Assembly: GCA_002451235.1 (NCBI GenBank)
Contig: DKBN01000057.1
Span: forward strand, 1-15,289
Source of the DNA: Patescibacteria group bacterium UBA6899
Lineage (GTDB): Bacteria > Patescibacteriota > Minisyncoccia > Phycocordibacterales > UBA6899
DNA: 15,289 bases
Direction: 5' to 3'
The position numbers and the translations under genes are program-made. Below are positions 5,555 to 11,265 of this stretch, piece by piece (position 1 is the first letter of the stretch; each line of letters opens with the position of its first letter). Below the pieces are notes generated by a model. It made no database searches, had not been told where the DNA came from, and saw only the letters and a program-made list of their open reading frames with translations.

Positions 5555-8215
5555 TCACCCTGCATCTCCTCCGCCGCCACCTTGGTTGCCACCGGTTTGC
5601 TGCGTAGCTGCGCTGCCGGATTCCGTCCCCTGCCCTCCTCCCTGCCCACCTCCGGTCTGCTGAGTGCCAGAAGTGGACGCTTCTGCAGGAAGCCCTCCCG
5701 CCTGGGGCCGCGCCACCGTCGAAGTGATGGTTATCTGGGGAGTAATGGTATATATAAATTGATTTGTGTTGCCATCATTGGTCAGCCTAAAGCAATAGGT
5801 TGTTGCGGGTGTGACTGCTGATGTAGAACGAACGGATACCTCGAACTCAGAATAGTAATTTTGCGGAAGCGACTGTGCATTCGAGATATTCCCGCTCGTA
5901 AGAAAATACCCTGGAGTAAATGTTGATCCTCCCGGATCACTCACTCCAGAACTATCTGTTGTCGAAGATAGATCGTTTGCATATTCCGTGTTCGTGAGCA
6001 TCCAATGATCTCCCCCCGAATCATATGCTGGCACTGCTTGCCATGCGGTACAGGTCGATGATGAGTATTCCAATCTGTAACGCGTCGTCGTCGTTGCCTC
6101 TCCTGAATTTTTAAGGGAAAATCTAAGGCGCAACTTGTCTCCAACATATGTCCCCGTAATGAGCGGGCTATTCTCCGCTGCACGATAGCTTGCTTCCACC
6201 TCCGACCCATCATTCGCGCGCCAACGATATGCCCGCGTCTCTATGCTTGTGGGGAGAGGCAACGCCGCATCATACGTCATCGCGAATGCCGCGTCGGAAT
6301 AATAGGTATTCGTCTGGTTTCCCTGGATGACAAAGTTGAATGTCCGCTCGTTCCAGGGGATGGTAGTATCCTGGGTAAAATTGGTCGAGGTCGCCTGCTT
6401 GAGAACGATCATACGATACGCTTCGGTGTCCTCCGTGCCTTCATTGTAGGTGATGGTACCGTCCCCCTCGGAAGAGAGCTTCACCGTGCCCGCTGTGATG
6501 GTGGTCGCGTTCGAGTGAAGGATCGACGCAAGGTAGTATGCGGAACGGTAGGTCTTGGTAACGGTTTCCGAGAGCTCAACCGAGAACGGGAATGCGGTGG
6601 TAATGTTCGCAGTGGCCGCGCCCGAAGAAGATTGCCCCACAAAGAAAAGGTCGCTCTTTGTGACCGTACCACCCAAGGATCCAGACCATTTGAAGGTAAT
6701 GAAGGTTTCCACCCCGATTGGCGCATCAGCGGCCGAGGAACTTTGTGCGGAAGAAAACCGCACGATCGCCGAGGAACCGCTCCACGAGGTGGTCGCTGTG
6801 CCGGCATCGTGGATAATGCGAACCGACCCCGCGCGGGCGTTCGCTGCGGTGATCTGGTATCCCCTCGTAGTTGAGGCGGAATTGCCGATTGATGCATCGA
6901 TGGTGATGGTCTGCCCTGCGGTGATCGCAACGTGCGCACGATACCACAGGTTCGTGATGGAAAGCCCGGCATTGGAAACGGTCATCGCATATGAGATCGC
7001 GGATGTGGTCGCAGTGCCTGGAAGCGCGGTATCTTGATTCATGAAGTATCGTACTGTGTCGACCTGCGTGGCCGCGCCGGTTGAGAACTTGTATGTAATG
7101 ACAAGTTCCGCCCCCAGCGCGGAGATCGCTGATGTCGGCGTGATATCTAAATACTGCACCGTTCCGGTCGCGATACCGTTGGACCCAAGGAGCGGCGTGT
7201 AGATATAGAAGCGTTCGTTGTTGTCAGCGATCGTCTCGTTGGTAGCACCATTAGCAACCGTGGCCGCGCCGCCACGGATACCGGTTGTCGTGGTGGCCGC
7301 GCCGTCATCGATATATGAGATCTCAAAGAATACGTCACCGATGTCAGAGGTGGTCGCAAGATCGGGAAGGTCAAGGAGATACTTGAACGAACAGCCGACG
7401 TTGGCGCCGCAGGAGGTCGCCCGAGTGCCAACATCTCCGGTTGTGGTTGCGGTCAACGGCAAGCGCACCGTCTTCATTGAATTGTATGGCGCGGTGGTGT
7501 GATTCTCCTCGTATGTGATGACAAGCTTCATGGTCGCCAGGGCCCAGGTGGGGCCGGTGACCGAGAGCATACCAACCACCGAAAGGCCGGTATTCCATTG
7601 GCTATCGTTCTGGATCTGGAAGAATCCGGTCACATCCGTCTTCGAGGAGAGGATGCCGGTTTGACCGGACTGGTTGAACATATTCCCGACGCGGATCTCC
7701 GGAGAGACTTCCATGTCCACTCCGGCCTGCGGCCCAGGAGAAACATCAATCGCCATCTCGACATCGGTGATCGAGGTGGCGGAGGTGATGGCGGCGGTAG
7801 CATCAAGATACGCCGAAATGACGCGGATACCGGAACCAGGAAGTTTGATGGTCTTCGTCCCCGCGGAACCCTTGGTGGTATTCCAGGAAGTGCCTGCGTA
7901 TACGTTCGCGTCGGACGCGCGGCGGACCGTGGCCCCGGTCACTTGGTCGGTGCCAGTTTGGGCACTCCCCGCCCCCGCCCCTCCTCCGAGGGCAAATTCA
8001 ACGGTGCGAAGGATCTTGCCGCTATAAGCGGCTTCAGCGACCTTTGCATTGTGTACATTAAAAAAAAGTGAATCAAGGAGTCCGTTACTTACGAGCGACA
8101 ATATGAGTAGGGACAATAAAATTTGCCTTGGCGACCTTTTGAAGAATTGAGTGACATTTTTTTTATATCCTTGAAGACCAAAGACAAAACGTTGTTGAGG
8201 TAGTTGTTGAGCCAT
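5555..8215 (-). CDS. Very large secreted Ser/Thr/Ala/Gly-rich surface protein
   Basis: With the ATG at 8215 the product has 886 residues; a TTG five codons earlier (8230) would add only MIPIF. A basic N-terminus (RSPR) and a hydrophobic stretch at about 31-53 ending near an AEA|AY site form a signal peptide. The rest has the composition of an exported beta-rich protein: runs of Thr, Ser, Ala and Gly, aromatic strands such as VDTVRYFM and TETKTYRS-like segments, few cysteines, no catalytic motif I can name. The last about 40 residues are a Gly/Gln tail with two QQTGG units. No LPXTG, terminal helix or other anchor is seen. Similar giant proteins are common in candidate-phyla genomes and may form surface layers or fibres; that is inference. 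Codon use looks like its neighbours. Upstream is an unusually long leader region. Confidence 0.85.
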   Translation of the reverse strand: MAQQLPQQRFVFGLQGYKKNVTQFFKRSPRQILLSLLILSLVSNGLLDSLFFNVHNAKVAEAAYSGKILRTVEFALGGGAGAGSAQTGTDQVTGATVRRASDANVYAGTSWNTTKGSAGTKTIKLPGSGIRVISAYLDATAAITSATSITDVEMAIDVSPGPQAGVDMEVSPEIRVGNMFNQSGQTGILSSKTDVTGFFQIQNDSQWNTGLSVVGMLSVTGPTWALATMKLVITYEENHTTAPYNSMKTVRLPLTATTTGDVGTRATSCGANVGCSFKYLLDLPDLATTSDIGDVFFEISYIDDGAATTTTGIRGGAATVANGATNETIADNNERFYIYTPLLGSNGIATGTVQYLDITPTSAISALGAELVITYKFSTGAATQVDTVRYFMNQDTALPGTATTSAISYAMTVSNAGLSITNLWYRAHVAITAGQTITIDASIGNSASTTRGYQITAANARAGSVRIIHDAGTATTSWSGSSAIVRFSSAQSSSAADAPIGVETFITFKWSGSLGGTVTKSDLFFVGQSSSGAATANITTAFPFSVELSETVTKTYRSAYYLASILHSNATTITAGTVKLSSEGDGTITYNEGTEDTEAYRMIVLKQATSTNFTQDTTIPWNERTFNFVIQGNQTNTYYSDAAFAMTYDAALPLPTSIETRAYRWRANDGSEVEASYRAAENSPLITGTYVGDKLRLRFSLKNSGEATTTTRYRLEYSSSTCTAWQAVPAYDSGGDHWMLTNTEYANDLSSTTDSSGVSDPGGSTFTPGYFLTSGNISNAQSLPQNYYSEFEVSVRSTSAVTPATTYCFRLTNDGNTNQFIYTITPQITITSTVARPQAGGLPAEASTSGTQQTGGGQGGGQGTESGSAATQQTGGNQGGGGGDAG

Positions 8216-8473
8216 AAAGATAGGGATCAAGCCTGATCGTGAATTTGGAGTGCCGTTTGTTCAGTGGTCATGGCAATAGATATATTTGTAACACGATATA
8301 TAAGTGGTGTCGTGGCTGTTGCCATCACAAATACGGGGTGCGCGGACGCGAAGAATTCTCCGAGCGTAGTGTGGCTCCGAGGAACGACGTTGCCGTGCGA
8401 AACGAGTAGCTGCAAGCGGACATTTTTTGTAAACAAAAAGAGGACGGGCAGAAAACCTGCCGTTGTCCTCCGT
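8216..8473 (-). other. Long putative 5' leader of the surface-protein gene
   Basis: If the TATAAT at 8480-8485 is used, about 258 untranslated bases precede the ATG at 8215. Besides the terminator-like hairpin (8435-8470), the leader has ATGGCAA (8270-8276) pairing with TTGCCAT (8319-8325) around an inner stem CACGA/TCGTG (8292-8296 and 8310-8314). Frames here (such as 8261-8533 on the minus strand) encode Arg/His-rich sequence with no likeness to known proteins and are not called. No Shine-Dalgarno site precedes 8215. Confidence 0.4.
8435..8470 (-). terminator. Terminator-like hairpin in the leader of the surface-protein gene
   Basis: Read on the minus strand: GAGGAC (8470-8465) pairs with GTCCTC (8445-8440) and GGCAG (8461-8457) with CTGCC (8451-8447), with a small internal loop, followed directly by TTTTT (8439-8435). 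No gene ends upstream of it on this strand, and it starts about 3 bases after the predicted transcription start, so it looks like an attenuator or the end of a very short RNA. Confidence 0.55.
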
Positions 8474-8479
8474 GATTGA

Positions 8480-8516
8480 ATTATATCCCACCAGTATTAT
8501 TAACAGAAATGGTGGG
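8480..8516 (-). promoter_or_regulatory. TATAAT box with overlapping inverted repeat
   Basis: A perfect -10 hexamer TATAAT lies at 8485-8480 on the minus strand. The arms CCCACCA (8487-8493) and TGGTGGG (8510-8516) form a 7-base inverted repeat spanning the region between the -10 box and the expected -35 position, where no good -35 hexamer exists (TTCTGT at 17 bases). The layout would suit an operator for an activator or repressor. Confidence 0.45.
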
Positions 8517-8591
8517 TGGGGATAAGTAGCCATCGAAACGACGGCTCAAAAATTGGTCATTTTCGAGACCAAGCACGGAGCGCATGAGTGT

Positions 8592-8618
8592 CCCCACCCC
8601 CCCCCTCCCATTTTTTTT
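8592..8618. repeat. Homopolymer tracts (C9, T8) with G-quadruplex potential
   Basis: The plus strand has CCCC-A-C9-T-CCC (8592-8609) followed by A and T8 (8611-8618). On the minus strand this gives four or more adjacent G-runs of at least three, the usual G-quadruplex pattern with one-base loops. It lies about 40 bases before the phosphoribosyltransferase start; the T8 run overlaps the expected -35 position of the TATGAT box at 8632. Confidence 0.6.
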
Positions 8619-8631
8619 GCCGAAGCAGGCG

Positions 8632-8637
8632 TATGAT
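8632..8637 (+). promoter_or_regulatory. Possible -10 box for the phosphoribosyltransferase gene
   Basis: TATGAT ends 13 bases before the ATG at 8651, which would leave a leader of about 6 bases. There is no clear -35 hexamer (the place is occupied by the T8 run) and no Shine-Dalgarno site. Confidence 0.35.
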
Positions 8638-8650
8638 TATGCAATAGCGT

Positions 8651-9301
8651 ATGACGATGATTTTTGCGGACCGAATCGAGGCAGGAGAACTTCTCGCAAA
8701 AAAGCTCTTGAAGTATCACGATGCAGATACTGTCGTTTATGGGCTTCCGCGAGGAGGGGTCGCGACCGCGGCAGTTGTCGCCCGCGTGCTTGAGGTACCG
8801 CTCGACGCCATCGTCACAAGGAAGATCGGTCATCCAGGGAACGAGGAGTACGCGATCGCAGCGGTGAACGAATACGGGGATGAAGTATTCAACGAGGTCT
8901 CCATCCCGCCGTCCTTGGCAGAATGGTTCTCCCGCGCGAAAGATGATGCCCTAGGCGAGATCGCGCGCAGAAAGATCCTATTCGGATCGAAGGATGGACC
9001 TGATGTTCGAGGGAAGATCGCGATCATCATTGACGACGGAATCGCTACCGGCCTCACGATGCTTGCAGCAATTCGCGCGATCAAGAGACGCGGACCGAAA
9101 AGGATCGTCGTTGCATCTCCCGTAGCTCCGCCCGAAGTGAGAGAGATGCTCGAACGTGAATGCGACGAAGTGATCATCCTCGACGGATCGCCTGATTTTC
9201 TCGGGGCGGTCGGCGCGTACTACGATTCGTTCCCGCAGCTTACGGACGGCAAAGTGATCGCGCTTCTGGAAGGAGCGCATATGGGCGGCATAAAAGGTTA
9301 G
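8651..9301 (+). CDS. Predicted phosphoribosyltransferase (COG1926-type)
   Basis: A 216-residue type I phosphoribosyltransferase. The start FADRIEAGELLAKKL and YGLPRGGVATAAVVARVLEVPLD (30-52), then TRKIGHPGNEEYAIAAV (56-72), are typical of the stand-alone 'predicted phosphoribosyltransferase' family, whose substrate is not known. The PRPP-binding loop is AIIIDDGIATGLT (124-136) with the two acidic residues D128 and D129. A second ATG two codons on (8657) is possible. An in-frame TAG at 8645-8647 excludes a longer N-terminus. The gene runs tail to tail into the twin-CBS gene with a 4-base overlap. Proteins of this family probably act in nucleotide salvage or on a PRPP-derived signal; here nothing in the context fixes the substrate. 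Confidence 0.88.
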   Translation: MTMIFADRIEAGELLAKKLLKYHDADTVVYGLPRGGVATAAVVARVLEVPLDAIVTRKIGHPGNEEYAIAAVNEYGDEVFNEVSIPPSLAEWFSRAKDDALGEIARRKILFGSKDGPDVRGKIAIIIDDGIATGLTMLAAIRAIKRRGPKRIVVASPVAPPEVREMLERECDEVIILDGSPDFLGAVGAYYDSFPQLTDGKVIALLEGAHMGGIKG

Positions 9302-9747
9302 AAGCCGAGCTTGTGCTTCAGGATCGCGCTGAACACGTCTTCGCGCGAAATGTGCCCGATGAGTTTTCCGTCTTCGATGACCGGGAGATGGTGCACGTGA
9401 TGAGAGAGCATAAGCCCGCCAGCCTTCATGAGCGCAGCTGACGGCTCGACGGCAAGCACCTGCCGCGTCATATATTCCGTGATGGGACGCGCGCGCAGGC
9501 CGTTCACTCTCTCCTCGATCTCCTCTTCGTCGGTCAGCGATTCCGGTGCAGAATAGAATTCGCTGTAATCGGGAAACATCGCCCGGAACAGGTCCTTCTC
9601 CGAAAGGATGCCGATGAGCTTTCCCTGCCTATCGCATACCGCCATCGATGACAGCGATCTCTCGTGCATCGTTTTCGCCGCCTCTTCGTAGGTGGTATCG
9701 GGGGAGAGGTAATCGACATCCTTGGACATGACGTCTTTGACCTTCAT
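9298..9747 (-). CDS. Twin CBS-domain protein
   Basis: A 149-residue protein made almost entirely of two CBS domains (about 1-59 and 88-145) that should pack into one Bateman module. Each has the expected start and end pattern: VKDVMSKDVDYLSPDTTYEEAAKTM with GKLIGILSEKDLFRAMF, and ITEYMTRQVLAVEPSAALMKAGGLM with GKLIGHISREDVFSAIL. The insert between them (about 60-87) is acidic. Such modules bind adenosine nucleotides and switch a partner on or off; no partner domain is fused here. The His-rich HHVHH (116-120) lies in the second domain near the binding face. It converges on the phosphoribosyltransferase gene, sharing TTAG; a functional link through nucleotides is plausible but unproved. Confidence 0.92.
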   Translation of the reverse strand: MKVKDVMSKDVDYLSPDTTYEEAAKTMHERSLSSMAVCDRQGKLIGILSEKDLFRAMFPDYSEFYSAPESLTDEEEIEERVNGLRARPITEYMTRQVLAVEPSAALMKAGGLMLSHHVHHLPVIEDGKLIGHISREDVFSAILKHKLGF

Positions 9748-9753
9748 ATTCCC

Positions 9754-9781
9754 ATCCTACTCCTCTTCAAATTCTTGTGAA
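9754..9781 (-). promoter_or_regulatory. Promoter of the CBS gene, probably leaderless
   Basis: On the minus strand TTCACA (9781-9776) and TAGGAT (9759-9754) are 16 bases apart, and the -10 box ends 6 bases before the ATG at 9747. Transcription would begin on or beside the start codon. An AGGAG lies too far upstream (about 14 bases) to serve as a ribosome site. Confidence 0.5.
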
Positions 9782-9794
9782 GTACCTATCGCGC

Positions 9795-9821
9795 AAAAGA
9801 AAACCGGGCCGAATTCGGCCC
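9795..9821 (-). terminator. Intrinsic terminator of the rlpA-like gene
   Basis: The perfect palindrome GGGCCGAATTCGGCCC (9806-9821) lies 12 bases after the stop of the rlpA-like gene. On the minus strand it is followed by GG, TTTT, C and TTTT (9803-9795), a normal terminator layout for that strand. Confidence 0.8.
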
Positions 9822-9833
9822 AGGGATACCTGC

Positions 9834-10433
9834 TCACGAACGCAGGCAGCGCGGATTGGAATGATGGTACTTTTTGTCCCCCTCCGGTTCTCTCACGACA
9901 TAGAGCTCGACCGGATCGATCCCAACGCCGAGATACCTCGCGATGACATATGAAAGATCGATATCCCTTCCCTCGACGTATGGGCCCCGATCGGTGACCA
10001 TCGCGAGAACCGCGCGCGCTCCTCGAGAAACGACCACGAGCGTGCCGAGTTTGAGGGTGCGATGCGCGATGGTAAGTCCGTACTTATCGAAGATCTCTCC
10101 GTTCGCCGCGCATTTGCCGTCGAAGCCGTCTCGGTCACCGTAATACGAAGCCAGAACGGTCTCCATCTTCGTCGCCCTCATCGCCAAACCCCACACCTTC
10201 TTTTCGTATGACTCAAAAAGGGTCCGGTCTTCGTTGCCGTACGAGTGCGTCCGGCGTCCCTCTCGTCTCGGCGTGTACATAACCTTTCCGGACATCGCTC
10301 TCCTCGAGAGCTGTTCCTGGTAGAGCATTTCCGGGTCGTTCTGGGTGATTCTCCAGTAGACGAGGATGCTCGTGTAAAGCGCAAGCAACACGATGGCGAC
10401 GATCGAGCCGCCGATGATAAGATTTCTCTCCAA
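9834..10433 (-). CDS. RlpA-like double-psi beta-barrel protein
   Basis: A 199-residue membrane-anchored protein: one helix at about 7-27, a charged spacer, then a double-psi beta-barrel at about 94-180. The barrel shows LASYYGDRDGFDGKCAANGE, TIAHRTLKLGTLVVV, VTDRGPYVEGRDIDLSYVIARYLG. Glu113, His124 and Asp148 match the Glu, His and Asp conserved in RlpA lytic transglycosylases, which cut glycan strands lacking stem peptides at the division septum. There is no SPOR domain, which RlpA of proteobacteria carries, so septal targeting would have to differ. The start is TTG at 10433, chosen because a strong GGAGG sits 5 bases upstream, the only clear Shine-Dalgarno site seen here. It is last in the minus-strand cluster and has its own promoter and terminator. 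Confidence 0.88.
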   Translation of the reverse strand: MERNLIIGGSIVAIVLLALYTSILVYWRITQNDPEMLYQEQLSRRAMSGKVMYTPRREGRRTHSYGNEDRTLFESYEKKVWGLAMRATKMETVLASYYGDRDGFDGKCAANGEIFDKYGLTIAHRTLKLGTLVVVSRGARAVLAMVTDRGPYVEGRDIDLSYVIARYLGVGIDPVELYVVREPEGDKKYHHSNPRCLRS

Positions 10434-10478
10434 TTTCCCCTCCGAAATAAGTCTGAACAGGAACTTCTACTTGCTAAA

Positions 10479-10506
10479 GATATAACTTATTTCTTCTAAT
10501 TGTCAA
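10479..10506 (-). promoter_or_regulatory. Promoter of the rlpA-like gene
   Basis: A perfect -35 hexamer TTGACA (10506-10501) and a -10 box TATATC (10484-10479) are 16 bases apart on the minus strand; transcription would start near 10472 with a leader of about 40 bases holding the GGAGG site (10443-10439). The TGA stop of the upstream coiled-coil gene is part of the TTGACA. Confidence 0.65.
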
Positions 10507-10781
10507 GAGGAACCATCAACGGGATCTTCTGCCTCTTTAGTGATCTCTTCCAAGAGCTCCTTCATTTCCCGTTCGAGTTCGCCGAGTGTCTGGATGAGCA
10601 GCCGGCGACCATATATCCCGACGTTCGGAAGCTGGTCCTCGATGTCTTTGATGCGCGATTTCACTTTCTCGATCTTTTCCTTGACGCGCGAATCGTCCCA
10701 TTGCTGATATCTTTCGATATCCTCTCTCCCCTCGTCGGAATATTGGTGCTGTTGCGGGATACCGTGGTCCATAAGGTTCAT
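10503..10781 (-). CDS. Small charged coiled-coil protein, unknown function
   Basis: A 92-residue protein starting MNLMDHGIPQQHQYSDEG. Residues about 30-48 and 62-86 are Lys/Glu-rich heptad-like helices (VKEKIEKVKSRIKDIEDQL; LGELEREMKELLEEI) separated by a turn with Pro and Gly (LPNVGIYGRR), suggesting a two-helix coiled coil. No transmembrane or signal segment. The ATG at 10781 overlaps the stop of the upstream membrane-protein gene as ATGA, the classic arrangement for translational coupling, which is why this start was chosen over the longer open frame that runs to 11093 inside the neighbour. It may be a cytoplasmic partner of that membrane protein. I do not recognise a family. Confidence 0.72.
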   Translation of the reverse strand: MNLMDHGIPQQHQYSDEGREDIERYQQWDDSRVKEKIEKVKSRIKDIEDQLPNVGIYGRRLLIQTLGELEREMKELLEEITKEAEDPVDGSS

Positions 10782-11209
10782 GCGGAGGGCTCGGATGATC
10801 TTCTGAGGATATTGATAGCGACGATCGTGATCGTGATATAGAAAATGAGCCCCAATGCACAGGTCGGAAGACCCAATAGATACGCTCGAAACCCTCGATC
10901 GATCAATGTCGGGATCTCTCCGATTGTGAAATATCCTGCGAACAGAATTCCAAGAGAAGAGATCAATAGGATCGTCTTCGCCGCCAATGTCTCCCCTATT
11001 CGTTTGAGCAACGCGGACCCGACCACCAGGAACAAGGCGAGATACATCGCGAATCCATAGTAACACGCAGGATACCCGAAAAAATAAGGGCATGATTCCC
11101 CGAACGCGCAGGTATCGGAAAATAGCTTCACCGCCGAAAGGTAACCGGCGAACAACATTCCTGCACCGGAGAGAGCTAGTAGTGCCTTAAAACAGGGGGT
11201 ACATCTCAT
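10778..11209 (-). CDS. Four-helix membrane protein, VKOR-like, with internal duplication
   Basis: A 143-residue protein with four predicted helices (about 7-28, 50-70, 77-99, 112-135). It has a CTPC motif at the very N-terminus (C3, C6) and C34/C40 six residues apart in the first loop, the spacing of the loop cysteines in bacterial vitamin K epoxide reductase homologues; CPYFFGYPACYYGF recalls the VKOR loop-to-helix element. The usual fourth-helix CxxC is absent, with a lone C117. The two halves repeat each other: GMLFAGYLS (17-25) with GILFAGYFT (87-95), and GYPACYYGF (45-53) with GLPTCALGL (113-121). If truly VKOR-like, it would oxidise disulfide catalysts using quinone in the membrane; this is tentative. 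It follows pyrG with its own -10 box. Confidence 0.6.
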   Translation of the reverse strand: MRCTPCFKALLALSGAGMLFAGYLSAVKLFSDTCAFGESCPYFFGYPACYYGFAMYLALFLVVGSALLKRIGETLAAKTILLISSLGILFAGYFTIGEIPTLIDRGFRAYLLGLPTCALGLIFYITITIVAINILRRSSEPSA

Positions 11210-11216
11210 GTTCTTC

Positions 11217-11222
11217 AGTATA
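11217..11222 (-). promoter_or_regulatory. -10 box TATACT, apparently leaderless promoter
   Basis: On the minus strand TATACT (11222-11217) ends 7 bases before the ATG at 11209, the same hexamer and nearly the same distance as at 1024 and 3972. No good -35 hexamer at 16-18 bases and no Shine-Dalgarno site. Confidence 0.5.
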
Positions 11223-11265
11223 CATCGGAGAGAGGCACGAAACTATAGTGGGGAGAGGGAAGATT

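Noticed and set aside
7499..8071. 190-codon plus-strand frame rich in Gly, Arg and Asp
   Set aside because: Antisense to the surface-protein gene; its composition mirrors the Thr/Ser/Ala codons of the other strand.
8261..8533. 90-codon minus-strand frame upstream of the surface-protein gene
   Set aside because: Starts with ATG but encodes Arg/His/Tyr-rich sequence with no domain likeness, and it would span the TATAAT box and the terminator-like hairpin.
8584..8650. Phase-variable N-terminal extension of the phosphoribosyltransferase through the C9/T8 tracts
   Set aside because: An ATG at 8584 would come into frame after loss of one base, but a TAG at 8645-8647 in the frame of the real gene stops it before the known start.
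10503..11093. 196-codon version of the coiled-coil gene
   Set aside because: The first 104 codons lie in another frame of the VKOR-like gene and read as random sequence; the ATGA overlap gives a natural start at 10781.
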